From Variovorax beijingensis (GTDB lineage Bacteria; Pseudomonadota; Gammaproteobacteria; Burkholderiales; Burkholderiaceae_C): a stretch of 64,000 nucleotides of DNA. A model generated the notes under the pieces. The model saw only the letters and a program-made list of their open reading frames with translations, did no database searches and was not told the DNA's origin. The position numbers and the translations under genes were made by a program. Every line of letters begins with the position of its first letter. Position 1 is the first letter of the stretch. Below, in pieces: positions 18,617 to 31,713 of the stretch. The stretch spans positions 62,001 to 126,000 of the forward strand of contig NZ_RXFQ01000008.1 of NCBI RefSeq assembly GCF_003951285.1, read 5' to 3'.

Positions 18617-21052
18617 ATGAACACAAACTTCAGTCGCTTTCGCCTGCGTAGCGTTGCCGCGGTGGTGGCCAGCGCGTTGGCGGCCACGGCAGCATGGGCC
18701 GTCGAGCCCTTCACGGTGCGTGACATTCGCGTCGAGGGCTTGCAGCGCGTCGAGCCCGGCACGATCTTCGCATCGCTGCCGCTGCGTGTGGGCGATACCT
18801 ACAGCGACGAGCGCGGATCGGCCGCCATCCGTGCGCTGTTCGACCTGGGTTTGTTCAAGGACGTGCGCATCGACGTCAACGGCAACGTGCTGGTGGTGAT
18901 CGTCGAGGAGCGTCCCACCATTGCCGACGTCGATTTCGTCGGCACCAAGGAATTCGACAAGGCCGCGCTCCAGAAGGCGCTGCGCGAAGTGGGCCTGGCC
19001 GATGGCCGCCCGTACGACAAGGCCCTGGCCGACCGCGCGGAGCAGGAGCTCAAGCGCCAGTACGTGAGCCGCAGCCTCTACAACGCACAGGTCGTGACCA
19101 CGGTTACGCCGATCGAGCGCAACCGCGTCAATCTCACGTTCACCGTGACCGAGGGCGAGTCCGCGCGCATTCGCGAAGTGCGCGTGGTTGGCAACAAGGC
19201 CTTCAGCGAATCGACGCTCCTGAGCCTGTTCGACCAGGACAGCGGCGGCTTCATGAGCTGGTACACCAAGTCCAACCAGTACTCGCGCTCCAAGCTCAAT
19301 GCCGACCTGGAAACGCTGCGTTCGTACTACATCACGCGCGGCTACCTGGAGTTCCGCATCGATTCGACCCAGGTCGCCATCTCGCCGGACCGGCAGGACT
19401 TGTCGGTGACCGTCAACATCACCGAAGGCGAGAAGTTCGTGGTGGCCGGCGTCAAGCTCGACGGCAATTATCTCGGCCGCGACGAGGAGTTCAAGTCCCT
19501 CGTGACCATCAAGCCCGGCGAGCCCTACAACGGTGAGCAGGTCACCGAAACCACCAAGGCCTTCACCGACTATTTCGGCACCTTCGGCTACGCGTTCGCG
19601 CGCGTGCAGGCACGCCCGGAAATCGACCGCGTCAACAACCGCGTGACGCTGACCCTGCAAGCCGAACCCTCGCGCCGCGTCTACGTGCGCCGCGTGGCGG
19701 TGGGCGGCAATGCCAAGACGCGCGACGAAGTGATCCGGCGCGAGTTCCGCCAGTTCGAGGCCTCGTGGTACGACGGCGACAAGATCAAGCTCTCGCGCGA
19801 CCGCGTGGACCGCCTGGGCTTCTTCACCGAAGTGAATGTCGAAACCCAGGAAATCCCGGGTTCGCCCGATCAGGTCGATCTGATCGTCAACGTGGCGGAA
19901 AAGCCCACCGGCAGCCTGCAGCTCGGCGCCGGCTACTCGAGCGCGGAAAAGGTGGCTCTCACCTTCGGCATCTCGCAAGAGAATGTCTTCGGTTCGGGCA
20001 ACTTCCTGGGCGTGCAGGTCAACACCAGCAAGTACAACCGCACGCTGTCGCTGACCACCACCGATCCGTACTTCACGAAGGACGGCATCTCGCGCACGAT
20101 CAGCGTCTACCACACCACCACGCGCCCGTACTCGACAACCCTCGATGGCGACTACAAGCTGGTCAACCAGGGTGCTTCGATCCGCTTCGGCGTGCCGTTC
20201 AGCGAAGTCGACACGGTCTTCTTCGGTGTCGGGCTCGAGCGCTATGCCTTCGATCCGAACTCGTCGACCTCGTTCTCGGGGCTCTTCACGCCCCAGTCGT
20301 ACCTGCGCTACTTCCAGTGCTCGAAGGATGCGAGCGGCTTGTTCGTGACCGAGTGCAACCGGGATAGCGTGTGGGGTGTTCCGCTGACCATCGGCTGGGG
20401 CCGCGACAGCCGCGACAGCGCGCTGATTCCGACCACCGGGCGCCTGCAGCGCGCCAACCTGGAGCTGGGCGTCGGCGGCGACATGAAGTACTTCAAGACG
20501 AACTACCAGTACCAGCAGTTCTTCGCAATCAACAAGCAATACACCTTTGCGATCAACGCCGATCTGGGCTATGCCAAGCCCCTTGGCGGCAAGGATTACC
20601 CGATCTTCAAGAACTTCTATGCCGGCGGCCTGGGCTCCATCCGCGGCTTCGAGCAGAACTCGCTCGGCCCGCGCGACGTGCCGCTGGTTTTCCAGACCGA
20701 AGGCGCCGCACTGGGTGGTACCAAGAAGGCCATCTTCAACGCAGAGCTCAGCACGCCGTTCCCCGGTGCAGGCAACGACCGCACGCTGCGCCTGTACAGC
20801 TTCTTCGACGTCGGCAACGTGTTCGGTTCTCGCGCCCCCGGCCTGACCGACGAGCAGTACAAGGCACAGAAGAAGCTGCGCGCTTCCGTCGGCCTCGGAA
20901 TCAGCTGGATCTCGCCGCTGGGTCCGTTGCGTCTCGCCTATGCCTTCCCCATCAAGTCCCAAAAGGAAGTGCTGGATCCGACTACCGGCTTCGTCGTGAT
21001 CCCGAAGGATAGAATCCAGCGCTTGCAATTCCAGATCGGAACGTCTTTCTAA
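18617..21052 (+). CDS. bamA: Outer membrane protein assembly factor BamA
   Basis: Omp85 core of the beta-barrel assembly machine. The 811-residue protein has a signal peptide (hydrophobic up to AATAAWA, residues about 10-29), five POTRA domains (about 30-430) and a 16-strand barrel ending in the C-terminal phenylalanine (FQIGTSF). The L6 loop motif IRGF in SIRGFEQNSLGPRD is intact. It is immediately followed by skp: the TAA stop abuts the next ATG. Confidence 0.98.
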   Translation: MNTNFSRFRLRSVAAVVASALAATAAWAVEPFTVRDIRVEGLQRVEPGTIFASLPLRVGDTYSDERGSAAIRALFDLGLFKDVRIDVNGNVLVVIVEERPTIADVDFVGTKEFDKAALQKALREVGLADGRPYDKALADRAEQELKRQYVSRSLYNAQVVTTVTPIERNRVNLTFTVTEGESARIREVRVVGNKAFSESTLLSLFDQDSGGFMSWYTKSNQYSRSKLNADLETLRSYYITRGYLEFRIDSTQVAISPDRQDLSVTVNITEGEKFVVAGVKLDGNYLGRDEEFKSLVTIKPGEPYNGEQVTETTKAFTDYFGTFGYAFARVQARPEIDRVNNRVTLTLQAEPSRRVYVRRVAVGGNAKTRDEVIRREFRQFEASWYDGDKIKLSRDRVDRLGFFTEVNVETQEIPGSPDQVDLIVNVAEKPTGSLQLGAGYSSAEKVALTFGISQENVFGSGNFLGVQVNTSKYNRTLSLTTTDPYFTKDGISRTISVYHTTTRPYSTTLDGDYKLVNQGASIRFGVPFSEVDTVFFGVGLERYAFDPNSSTSFSGLFTPQSYLRYFQCSKDASGLFVTECNRDSVWGVPLTIGWGRDSRDSALIPTTGRLQRANLELGVGGDMKYFKTNYQYQQFFAINKQYTFAINADLGYAKPLGGKDYPIFKNFYAGGLGSIRGFEQNSLGPRDVPLVFQTEGAALGGTKKAIFNAELSTPFPGAGNDRTLRLYSFFDVGNVFGSRAPGLTDEQYKAQKKLRASVGLGISWISPLGPLRLAYAFPIKSQKEVLDPTTGFVVIPKDRIQRLQFQIGTSF

Positions 21053-21595
21053 ATGAAGCATTTGATCCGCGCCGCTGCGGGCGCGTTGTTGATCCCCGTT
21101 TTCGCGCTGGCTGCGGCGCCTGCGGCTCAGGCGCAGGAAACTTTTCGCATCGGCTTCGTGAATCCGGATCGCGTGCTGCGCGAGGCGCAGCCGGCCAAGG
21201 CTGCGCAAGCCAAGCTCGAGGCTGAATTCCTCAAGCGCGAAAAGGATCTCACGACGCAGGGCGAAGCACTGAAGACGGCCTCCGAACGGTTCGAGCGCGA
21301 AGCTCCCACCCTGTCCGAAAGCCAGCGCACCGCACGCCAGCGCGCGCTGGTCGACCAGGATCGCGATTTCCAGCGCCGCCGCCGCGAGTTCCAGGAAGAT
21401 CTGAACGCGCGCAAGAACGAAGAGCTCCAGCAGGTCTACGAACGCGCCAACCGCGTCGTGAAGCAGGTGGCCGAGGCTGAAAAGTACGATGCCATCCTGC
21501 AGGAAGCGATCTACATCAATCCCAAGCACGACATCACTGACAAGGTGATCAAGGCCCTGAACGCCTCGACCGCTGCTCCTTCGGCCGGCAAGTAA
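21053..21595 (+). CDS. skp: Periplasmic chaperone Skp/OmpH
   Basis: Carries unfolded outer-membrane proteins across the periplasm to BamA. The 180-residue protein has a signal peptide cleaved after AQA (residue about 28), then the [12 protein letters not shown] strand and a long charged coiled coil (about 45-150) forming the tentacles. The start codon follows directly on the bamA stop, so translation is coupled. Confidence 0.95.
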   Translation: MKHLIRAAAGALLIPVFALAAAPAAQAQETFRIGFVNPDRVLREAQPAKAAQAKLEAEFLKREKDLTTQGEALKTASERFEREAPTLSESQRTARQRALVDQDRDFQRRRREFQEDLNARKNEELQQVYERANRVVKQVAEAEKYDAILQEAIYINPKHDITDKVIKALNASTAAPSAGK

Positions 21596-21609
21596 CGCCG
21601 CGAATCGGC

Positions 21610-22587
21610 GTGGGACTGCAGCTTGGAGCCATTGTCAGCGCCCTGGGGGGCGAGCTTCACGGGGACCCGGCGCTGTCCATCGAACGGCTTGCGCCGCTGC
21701 AGAATGCACAGCCCGATGCGCTCAGCTTCCTGAGCCATCCCAAATACCAGCAGGAACTGGCGGCCTCCAAGGCCGCCTGCGTGATCGTCGCACCGGCCAT
21801 GCGCGAGGCCGCGGCCGCGCGCGGGGCGTTCATCGTCGCGGCCGACCCCTACCTCTATTTCGCGCGCCTCACGCAGCTGTGGAAGGCGCAACATGCGCGG
21901 CCCGAGGCCGACCGCATCCATCCCTCCGCGGTGATCCATCCCGAGGCCCTGGTGGACGCCACGGCGCGCATCGGCGCATTGTGCGTGGTGGAGCGGGGCG
22001 CGCGCATCGGCGCCGGCACGGTCCTCAAGTCGCGCGTGACGATCAGTGAAGACTGCGTGGTCGGCGAGCGCTGCCTGCTGCATCCGGGTGTGGTGATCGG
22101 CGCCGACGGCTTCGGCCTGGCGCCGCACGAGGGCGCCTGGGTCAAGATCGAGCAGCTGGGCGCGGTGCGCATCGGCAACGACGTCGAGATCGGCGCCAAC
22201 ACCTGCATCGATCGCGGCGCACTCGACGACACCGTCATCGAGGACGGCGTCAAGCTCGACAACCTGATCCAGATCGGCCACAACGTGCGTGTCGGCAAGC
22301 ACACCGCCATGGCTGGCTGCGTCGGCGTGGCGGGCAGCGCCACCATCGGTGCGCACTGCACCTTCGGCGGCGGTGCAATCGTGCTTGGCCATCTCACGGT
22401 GGCCGACGGGGTTCACGTGTCCGCGGCAACCGTGGTGACCCGCTCGATCCGCAAGGCCGGCCAGTACACCGGCATGTTCCCCATCGACGACAATGCGAAC
22501 TGGGAAAAGAACGCGGCAACGCTCAAGCAGTTGCACAGCCTGCGCGAACGACTCAAGGCGCTCGAAAAGGCCCCTCAGAAAAAGTGA
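21610..22587 (+). CDS. lpxD: UDP-3-O-acylglucosamine N-acyltransferase
   Basis: Third step of lipid A synthesis: adds a second hydroxyacyl chain to UDP-3-O-acyl-glucosamine. The 325-residue protein has the N-terminal uridine-binding LpxD domain (1-100) and a left-handed beta-helix of hexapeptide repeats ([30 protein letters not shown]). The catalytic His lies in the [13 protein letters not shown] region. GTG start 15 bases after skp. Its stop TGA overlaps a possible GTG upstream start of fabZ. Confidence 0.97.
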   Translation: MGLQLGAIVSALGGELHGDPALSIERLAPLQNAQPDALSFLSHPKYQQELAASKAACVIVAPAMREAAAARGAFIVAADPYLYFARLTQLWKAQHARPEADRIHPSAVIHPEALVDATARIGALCVVERGARIGAGTVLKSRVTISEDCVVGERCLLHPGVVIGADGFGLAPHEGAWVKIEQLGAVRIGNDVEIGANTCIDRGALDDTVIEDGVKLDNLIQIGHNVRVGKHTAMAGCVGVAGSATIGAHCTFGGGAIVLGHLTVADGVHVSAATVVTRSIRKAGQYTGMFPIDDNANWEKNAATLKQLHSLRERLKALEKAPQKK

Positions 22588-22610
22588 AGACGATGCAGGA
22601 ACAGAAAATC

Positions 22611-23063
22611 ATGACGACGACGACGCTCGATATCCATCAAATCCTCAAGCTGCTGCCCCACCGCTACCCGTTCCTGCTGGTGGATCGCGTGCTGGACATG
22701 GAAAAGGGCAAGCGCATCACGGCGCTCAAGAACGTGACGATGAACGAGCCGTTCTTCAACGGCCACTTTCCGCACCGTCCGGTGATGCCGGGCGTGCTCA
22801 TGCTCGAAGCCATGGCGCAGGCGGCTGCACTGCTGTCGTTTCATTCGCTCGACATCGTGCCCGACGACAACACGGTCTACTACTTCGCGGCCATCGACGG
22901 CGCGCGCTTCAAGCGCCCCGTGGAGCCCGGCGACCAGCTCACGCTCGAAGTCGAGATCGAGCGCATGAAAGCCGGCATCTCCAAGTTCAAGGGCCGCGCG
23001 CTGGTGGGCAGCGAGCTGGCCTGCGAGGCCACGCTGATGTGCGCGATGCGCCAGATCAACTGA
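22611..23063 (+). CDS. fabZ: 3-hydroxyacyl-[ACP] dehydratase FabZ
   Basis: Dehydrates 3-hydroxyacyl-ACP in fatty acid elongation and competes with LpxA/LpxD for hydroxyacyl-ACP. A 150-residue hot-dog enzyme with the catalytic His and Glu in [25 protein letters not shown] sequence. ATG 22611 was chosen because the family begins at [20 protein letters not shown] and AGGAACAG precedes it. In-frame starts at 22584 (GTG, overlapping the lpxD stop) and 22593 (ATG) are possible and would add 9 or 6 residues. Confidence 0.95.
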   Translation: MTTTTLDIHQILKLLPHRYPFLLVDRVLDMEKGKRITALKNVTMNEPFFNGHFPHRPVMPGVLMLEAMAQAAALLSFHSLDIVPDDNTVYYFAAIDGARFKRPVEPGDQLTLEVEIERMKAGISKFKGRALVGSELACEATLMCAMRQIN

Positions 23064-23085
23064 TCTTGGGCGGTTACGACAAGGC

Positions 23086-23874
23086 ATGACGCAGGTTCAT
23101 CCCACAGCGCTCGTCGACCCGAAGGCACAGCTGGACGCCTCCGTTTCGGTCGGGCCCTACACCGTGATCGGTCCGCACGTGCGGGTCGGCGCCGGCACGA
23201 CCATCGGTGCGCATTGCGTGATCGAAGGGCGCACCACCATCGGCCGCGACAACCGGATCTTCCAGTTTTCCTCGCTCGGCGCAGTGCCGCAGGACAAGAA
23301 ATACGCGGGCGAGCCGACCGAGCTGGTCATCGGCGACCGCAACGTCATTCGCGAGTTCTGCACCTTCAACCTCGGCGTGCCGGGCGCGGGCGGCGTCACG
23401 CGGGTGGGGAACGACAACTGGATCATGGCGTACACGCACATCGCGCACGACTGCTGTGTCGATGACCACACCACGCTGGCCAACAACACCACGCTGGCCG
23501 GCCACGTGCATCTGGCCGACTGGGTCACGATCGGCGGCCTGACCGGCATCCACCAGTTCGTCTCGGTCGGCGCCCATGCCATGGTCGGCTTTGCCAGCGC
23601 CGTGTCGCAGGACGTGCCCCCCTTCATGCTGGTCGACGGCAATCCGCTGGCGGTGCGCGGCTTCAACGTGGTGGGCCTGCGCCGCCGCGATTTTTCGGCG
23701 CCTCGCCTGGCCGTGGTCAAGCAGATGCACCGCCTGCTGTACCGGCAGGGCAAGACGCTCGAAGAGGCGCGCGCCGGCATCGCCGCACTGGCCGCCGAAA
23801 CGCCGGAAGCGGCCGCAGACGTGGCGCTGATGGAGCAGTTTCTGGCCACGTCGACACGCGGCATCGCGCGTTGA
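23086..23874 (+). CDS. lpxA: UDP-N-acetylglucosamine acyltransferase
   Basis: First step of lipid A synthesis. A 262-residue left-handed beta-helix protein with regular hexapeptide repeats through about residue 190 ([23 protein letters not shown]). The catalytic His lies in the [11 protein letters not shown] region, and a helical C-terminal domain follows. Start ATG 23086 lies 22 bases after fabZ. Confidence 0.97.
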   Translation: MTQVHPTALVDPKAQLDASVSVGPYTVIGPHVRVGAGTTIGAHCVIEGRTTIGRDNRIFQFSSLGAVPQDKKYAGEPTELVIGDRNVIREFCTFNLGVPGAGGVTRVGNDNWIMAYTHIAHDCCVDDHTTLANNTTLAGHVHLADWVTIGGLTGIHQFVSVGAHAMVGFASAVSQDVPPFMLVDGNPLAVRGFNVVGLRRRDFSAPRLAVVKQMHRLLYRQGKTLEEARAGIAALAAETPEAAADVALMEQFLATSTRGIAR

Positions 23875-23892
23875 CGTAACACAGGCAGCGTC

Positions 23893-25041
23893 ATGGGCAA
23901 GGACGAACAGCGACGCTTCGCGCTGGTCGCGGGAGAAGCTTCCGGCGACCTGCTGGCCGGCCTTCTTCTGGACGGCCTGCAGGCGCGTTGGCCATCGCTC
24001 CAGACCATGGGCATCGGTGGGCCCCGCATGCTCGCGCATGGGCTGCAGAGCTGGTGGCCGCAGGAAAAGCTCGCGGTGCGCGGCTACATCGAGGTGCTGC
24101 GCCACTATGCCGAGATCGCCGGCATCCGCCGGCAGCTCAAGGCGCGGCTGCTGCGCGAATGGCCCGAACTCTTCATCGGCGTCGACGCACCCGATTTCAA
24201 CCTCGATCTCGAAGCCGGACTGCGCAGCCGCGGCATGAAGACCGTGCACTTCGTCTGCCCCTCGATCTGGGCCTGGCGTGCCGACCGCATCGAAAAGATC
24301 CGGGCCGCGGCCGACCACGTGCTGTGCATCTTCCCGTTCGAGCCGGCGCTGCTGGCCGAGCATGGTGTGCAGGGCAGCTACGTCGGCCATCCGCTGGCCA
24401 ACGTGATCCCCATGGCGCCCGACCGCGCCGGGGCCCGCGCGGCCCTCGGGCTCGCGCCGGATGCGCAGGTCGTGGCCCTGCTGCCGGGCAGCCGTCGTTC
24501 GGAGGTGCGCTACCTCGCTGCGCGGTTCTTCGCCGCCGCGGCGCAGATGCTGCAGGCACGGCCCGCGCTCCAGTTCGTCGCCCCGATCCTGCCGGGGCTG
24601 CGCGTCGAGGTCGAGGCGCTGCTGCAGGCCAGCGGCGCGGCCGGACAGGTACAACTGCTCGACGGCCAATCGCATGCCGCGCTGGCCGCCTGCGACGCCA
24701 CCCTGATCGCCAGCGGCACCGCCACGCTCGAGGCCGCATTGTTCAAGCGGCCGATGGTCATCGCGTACAACATGAATGCGCTTTCCTGGCGCCTGATGCA
24801 GCGCAAGCAGCTCCAGCCCTGGGTCGGCCTGCCCAACATCCTTTCTCGCGAATTCGTGGTGCCCGAGCTGCTGCAGGAGGCCGCCACGCCGCAGGCGCTG
24901 GCCGACGCCACGCTCGCCTGGCTCGAAGCGCCCGAGAAAACGCGGGCGCTGCAACAAAAATTTTCAGAGCTGCACGTGCAACTGCAGCGCGATACGCCCA
25001 CACTTTGCGCCGATGCGATCCAGAAAGTTCTTGAAGGCTGA
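23893..25041 (+). CDS. lpxB: Lipid-A-disaccharide synthase
   Basis: Family GT19 glycosyltransferase that joins lipid X and UDP-diacylglucosamine. The 382-residue protein contains [37 protein letters not shown] and [10 protein letters not shown], all diagnostic. It overlaps the rnhB start by 29 bases. ATG 23893 follows a weak AGGCAGCGTC site. Confidence 0.97.
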   Translation: MGKDEQRRFALVAGEASGDLLAGLLLDGLQARWPSLQTMGIGGPRMLAHGLQSWWPQEKLAVRGYIEVLRHYAEIAGIRRQLKARLLREWPELFIGVDAPDFNLDLEAGLRSRGMKTVHFVCPSIWAWRADRIEKIRAAADHVLCIFPFEPALLAEHGVQGSYVGHPLANVIPMAPDRAGARAALGLAPDAQVVALLPGSRRSEVRYLAARFFAAAAQMLQARPALQFVAPILPGLRVEVEALLQASGAAGQVQLLDGQSHAALAACDATLIASGTATLEAALFKRPMVIAYNMNALSWRLMQRKQLQPWVGLPNILSREFVVPELLQEAATPQALADATLAWLEAPEKTRALQQKFSELHVQLQRDTPTLCADAIQKVLEG

Positions 25042-25735
25042 GCAGGCGGCCCTCGTGTGGGACGCGCCGGGCCTCGTTGCGGGCGTCGATGAAGCGGGCC
25101 GCGGGCCGCTGGCCGGCCCGGTTGTGGCGGCGGCCGTCATCCTGGACGACCAGCGCCCGATCCGCGGCCTGGCCGACTCCAAGACGCTCACGGCCCTGCA
25201 GCGCGAACGCCTGCACGACCAGATTCTTGCCAAGGCGCTGTGCTGCTCGGTGGCGCAGGCCACGGTCGAGGAAATCGACACCCACAACATCCTGCAGGCC
25301 ACCATGCTCGCCATGCGCCGCGCAGTCGAGGGCCTGCGCCTGAAGCCCGCCAAGGTGCTGGTCGACGGCAATCGCCTGCCGACGCTCGACGTGCTGGCCG
25401 AAGCCATCGTCAAGGGCGACGCGCGGGTCAAGGCGATCTCCGCCGCCTCGATCCTGGCCAAGGTCCACCGCGACCGGCTGTGCGAGCAATTGCACCTGGA
25501 ATTTCCGCACTACGGCTTCGCCGGCCACAAGGGCTACGGCACGCCGGAGCACCTGGAGGCGCTGCAGCGCCACGGCGCGTGCGTTCATCACCGGAGGTCG
25601 TTCAGTCCGGTGGCTGCGGCGCTGGCGCGCACCGCGGCCGGTTCTGCGGCGCTGGTGGTCGACGCCACGCGGTCGGTTCCGGTGGAAATCGCAACGGCCG
25701 ACACCGTGCACCTCGATCTGCGCGCCGCGCCCTGA
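25013..25735 (+). CDS. rnhB: Ribonuclease HII
   Basis: Removes ribonucleotides and RNA in RNA/DNA hybrids. The 240-residue protein has the [17 protein letters not shown] motif with the first two catalytic acids, then [27 protein letters not shown], and a C-terminal extension past residue 195. ATG 25013 lies inside lpxB (29-base overlap), a common arrangement, so reinitiation after lpxB is likely. Confidence 0.95.
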   Translation: MRSRKFLKAEQAALVWDAPGLVAGVDEAGRGPLAGPVVAAAVILDDQRPIRGLADSKTLTALQRERLHDQILAKALCCSVAQATVEEIDTHNILQATMLAMRRAVEGLRLKPAKVLVDGNRLPTLDVLAEAIVKGDARVKAISAASILAKVHRDRLCEQLHLEFPHYGFAGHKGYGTPEHLEALQRHGACVHHRRSFSPVAAALARTAAGSAALVVDATRSVPVEIATADTVHLDLRAAP

Positions 25736-25742
25736 GCCGAAC

Positions 25743-26537
25743 ATGACCAGCCCCACCGGCGCGAACCACATCAGTTCGCGGGACAACCCGCTGCTCAAGG
25801 ACCTGCGCAAGCTGGCCCAGGACCCGGGCGCCTACCGCAGGCTCGGCCGTGTCTGGCTCGAAGGCGACCATCTCTGCCAGGCGGCGCTTGCGCGCGGCAT
25901 CCGGCCTGCGGTCGCCGTTTTCTCGGAGTCCTTCTGGCCGTCGGCACCTGCCGAATGGGTGAGTTCTGCTATCAAAACGGTAGTGATCAACGACGATCTG
26001 CTGCGGGCTGTCAGCGGCCTGGAGTCGCCTGCTCCGATGGGATTCGTGCTCGATCTGCCGGCGCGGCCGGAATTGCTTCCCGAGGCGCCCAGCGTGGTGC
26101 TCGACCGCCTGCAGGACGCCGGCAACGCTGGCTCCATCCTGCGCAGCGCGGCCGCTTTCGGGTTCAAGCAGGTGATCGCGCTCAAGGGCACGGCGGCCTT
26201 GTGGGCGCCGAAGGTGCTGCGCGCCGGCATGGGCGCGCATTTCGGGCTGCGGCTGATCGAAGGCGTGGAAGCCGATGCGCTCGACGAACTGAAGGTGCCG
26301 CTGGTGGCCACCAGCTCCCACCGGGGCGACTGGCTGCACCAGGCGAGGCTGCCGCATCCTTGCGCATGGCTGCTGGGGCACGAAGGGCAGGGCGTTTCAC
26401 CGGCGCTGGAAGCCCGCGCCGGCCATCACATCCGGATCGCGCAGCCGGGCGGCGAGGAGTCGCTGAACGTGGCGGCCGCGGCGGCGATCTGCCTGCATGC
26501 GAGCGGCGCGGCGGTGCTTGCCCAGGCGGCTTCCTGA
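25743..26537 (+). CDS. TrmH/SpoU family RNA 2'-O-ribose methyltransferase
   Basis: SPOUT methyltransferase. The 264-residue protein has a substrate-binding N-terminal domain (about 1-105) and the SpoU motifs: DAGNAGSILRSAAAFG with the catalytic Asn/Arg, LLGHEGQGVSP and the knot motif GGEESLNVAAAAAI. The target nucleotide (rRNA or tRNA) cannot be read from sequence. Seven bases after rnhB, same operon. The codons for AIKTV (25,968-25,983) form a low-GC patch shared with dxr. Confidence 0.88.
   Translation: MTSPTGANHISSRDNPLLKDLRKLAQDPGAYRRLGRVWLEGDHLCQAALARGIRPAVAVFSESFWPSAPAEWVSSAIKTVVINDDLLRAVSGLESPAPMGFVLDLPARPELLPEAPSVVLDRLQDAGNAGSILRSAAAFGFKQVIALKGTAALWAPKVLRAGMGAHFGLRLIEGVEADALDELKVPLVATSSHRGDWLHQARLPHPCAWLLGHEGQGVSPALEARAGHHIRIAQPGGEESLNVAAAAAICLHASGAAVLAQAAS
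25968..25983. repeat. Second copy of the dxr-like low-GC motif, inside the TrmH-type gene
   Basis: GCTATCAAAACGGTAG matches 12 of 16 positions with 16,257-16,272 in dxr and lies in the same frame. The surrounding bases (TCT before, TGATCAAC after) keep the low GC but not the perfect palindrome. Confidence 0.5.
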
Positions 26538-26735
26538 TCTTCGAATGCCGCATGGGCATGGGCCGCGAATGTTTTCCGGCCCTGCGGCCCGAGAGGGCGA
26601 TGCCGCCGGGCTACAATCGGGGGCTTACTCGCAATAGCGTCGCCCGGCCGCCTTTAACGCCAAAATCCCCTTAAGCAGCAGTCCGCAGGCAACGCGCCTG
26701 GGGCTCCGGGCGACCGTAACCATCCGGAGAACCCA

Positions 26736-27905
26736 GTGCTTTTGTCTCTCAAGGGAAGTTTCCCGCCCGCCATCCTGGCGCTCGCAGACGGCACGGTCTT
26801 TCAAGGCAATTCGATCGGAGCCGCCGGCTCCACGACCGGCGAGGTGGTGTTCAACACCGCCATGACCGGTTACCAGGAAATCCTCACCGACCCGAGTTAC
26901 TGCCAGCAGATCGTGACGCTCACGTATCCGCACATCGGCAACTACGGCGTCAACGGGGAAGACATCGAAGCCGACAAGATCCATGCCGCGGGCCTGATCA
27001 TCAAGGACCTGCCCCTCGTCGCCTCCAACTTCCGCAAGACCGCCACGCTGAGCGAATACCTCGTGGCCGGCAAGACGGTGGCCATCGCGAACATCGACAC
27101 CCGCAAGCTCACGCGCCACCTGCGCACCCATGGCGCGCAGAACGGCTGCATCCTGGGCCTGGCTGCGGGCGAGGCCGTGACGCAGGCGCTGGTCGACAAG
27201 GCCATCGCCGCCGCCAAGGCCGCGCCCAGCATGGCCGGGCTCGACCTCGCCAAGGTGGTGTCGGTCACGCAGACCTACGAATGGACCGAAACCGAATGGA
27301 AGCTGGGTGCGGGCTACGGCGTGCAGATCACGCCGAAGTTCCACGTGGTGGCCTTCGACTACGGCGTCAAGAAGAACATCCTGCGCATGATCGCCCAGCG
27401 CGGTGCGCGCATCACCGTGGTGCCGGCGCAGACGCCCGCGGCCGACGTGCTCAAGCTCAAGCCCGACGGCATCTTCCTGGCCAACGGCCCGGGCGACCCG
27501 GAGCCCTGCGACTACGCCATCAGCGCGGTCAAGGAACTGATCGAGACCGGCATCCCCACCTTCGGCATCTGCCTGGGCCACCAGATCATGGCGCTGGCCT
27601 CGGGCGCGAAGACCTTCAAGATGAAGTTCGGCCACCATGGCGCGAACCATCCGGTGAAGGACCTGGACGACGGCCGCGTGAGCATCACCAGCCAGAACCA
27701 CGGCTTCGCGGTCGACGAGAAGTCGCTGCCCGCCAACCTGCGTGCGACCCACATCAGCCTGTTCGACAACACGCTGCAGGGCCTTGCGCGCACCGACAAG
27801 CCGGCGTTCTGCTTCCAGGGCCACCCCGAAGCCTCGCCCGGCCCGCACGACATCGGCTACCTGTTCGACCGCTTCACCGCGCTCATGGAGCAGGCACGTG
27901 GCTGA
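26736..27905 (+). CDS. carA: Carbamoyl-phosphate synthase small subunit
   Basis: Glutaminase subunit that supplies ammonia to CarB for arginine and pyrimidine synthesis. The 389-residue protein has the CPSase small-chain N-domain (1-150) and a class I glutamine amidotransferase domain with the nucleophile Cys279 in FGICLGHQ and the His/Glu pair in [11 protein letters not shown]. It starts at GTG 26736 behind CCGGAGAACCCA. A -10-like TACAAT at 26,612-26,617 lies 119 bases upstream without a good -35. carB does not follow directly; an ORF6N gene is inserted. Confidence 0.97.
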   Translation: MLLSLKGSFPPAILALADGTVFQGNSIGAAGSTTGEVVFNTAMTGYQEILTDPSYCQQIVTLTYPHIGNYGVNGEDIEADKIHAAGLIIKDLPLVASNFRKTATLSEYLVAGKTVAIANIDTRKLTRHLRTHGAQNGCILGLAAGEAVTQALVDKAIAAAKAAPSMAGLDLAKVVSVTQTYEWTETEWKLGAGYGVQITPKFHVVAFDYGVKKNILRMIAQRGARITVVPAQTPAADVLKLKPDGIFLANGPGDPEPCDYAISAVKELIETGIPTFGICLGHQIMALASGAKTFKMKFGHHGANHPVKDLDDGRVSITSQNHGFAVDEKSLPANLRATHISLFDNTLQGLARTDKPAFCFQGHPEASPGPHDIGYLFDRFTALMEQARG

Positions 27906-28455
27906 TGCACCCGCGGTGCTCGACGTCTCGGTGCTCGCAGCATTGCGCGATGCCGAGGGCAAGATCTATGTGCTGCGCGGCCTGAAGGTCATGCTGGCGC
28001 AGGACCTTGCCGCGCTCTACGGCGTCGAGACCCGGGTGCTGTTGCAGGCCATGCGCCGCAACCTCGATCGTTTTCCGGCGGACTTCGCCTTCACTCTCGA
28101 GAACCACGACCTCGAGGCTTTGAGATCACAGCTTGTGATCTCAAAACCCGAGAAGCCCGGCTCGGGCGGCGCGCGCTACCGCAGCGTGGCCTTCACCGAG
28201 CAGGGCGTGGCCATGTTGTCGAGCGTGCTGCGCAGCGAACGCGCCGTGGCCGTCAACATCGAGATCATGCGGACCTTCGTCAAGCTGCGCAGCATGCTGT
28301 CGGAGCATGCCGATCTCAAGCGCAAGCTGAATGCGCTGGAACAGCGATACGACCAGAACTTTCGCGATGTATTCAACGCGATCCATCAATTGATGGATGA
28401 GCCGAAGCCGGGCGCCTACAGCGGCCGCGGCATCGGTTTCACCAAGGACAAATAA
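27898..28455 (+). CDS. ORF6N domain protein inserted between carA and carB
   Basis: A 185-residue protein starting at GTG 27898, overlapping the last eight bases of carA, and ending just before carB. The N-terminal 95 residues match the ORF6N fold typical of phage and mobile-element DNA-binding proteins ([67 protein letters not shown]). A C-terminal coiled coil follows ([20 protein letters not shown]). It probably acts as a DNA-binding regulator, but no target is known. No integrase, toxin or other phage gene is beside it. The tight coupling suggests it is expressed with carAB. Confidence 0.85.
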   Translation: MADAPAVLDVSVLAALRDAEGKIYVLRGLKVMLAQDLAALYGVETRVLLQAMRRNLDRFPADFAFTLENHDLEALRSQLVISKPEKPGSGGARYRSVAFTEQGVAMLSSVLRSERAVAVNIEIMRTFVKLRSMLSEHADLKRKLNALEQRYDQNFRDVFNAIHQLMDEPKPGAYSGRGIGFTKDK

Positions 28456-28456
28456 G

Positions 28457-31705
<3,249 letters not shown>

Positions 31706-31713
31706 GCGTGGCC

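Noticed and set aside
15780-18626. 948-codon minus-strand frame over dxr and rseP
   Set aside because: Antisense shadow; composition is typical of reversed high-GC codons.
18611-21529. 972-codon minus-strand frame over bamA and skp
   Set aside because: Antisense shadow with no start context and no recognisable domain.
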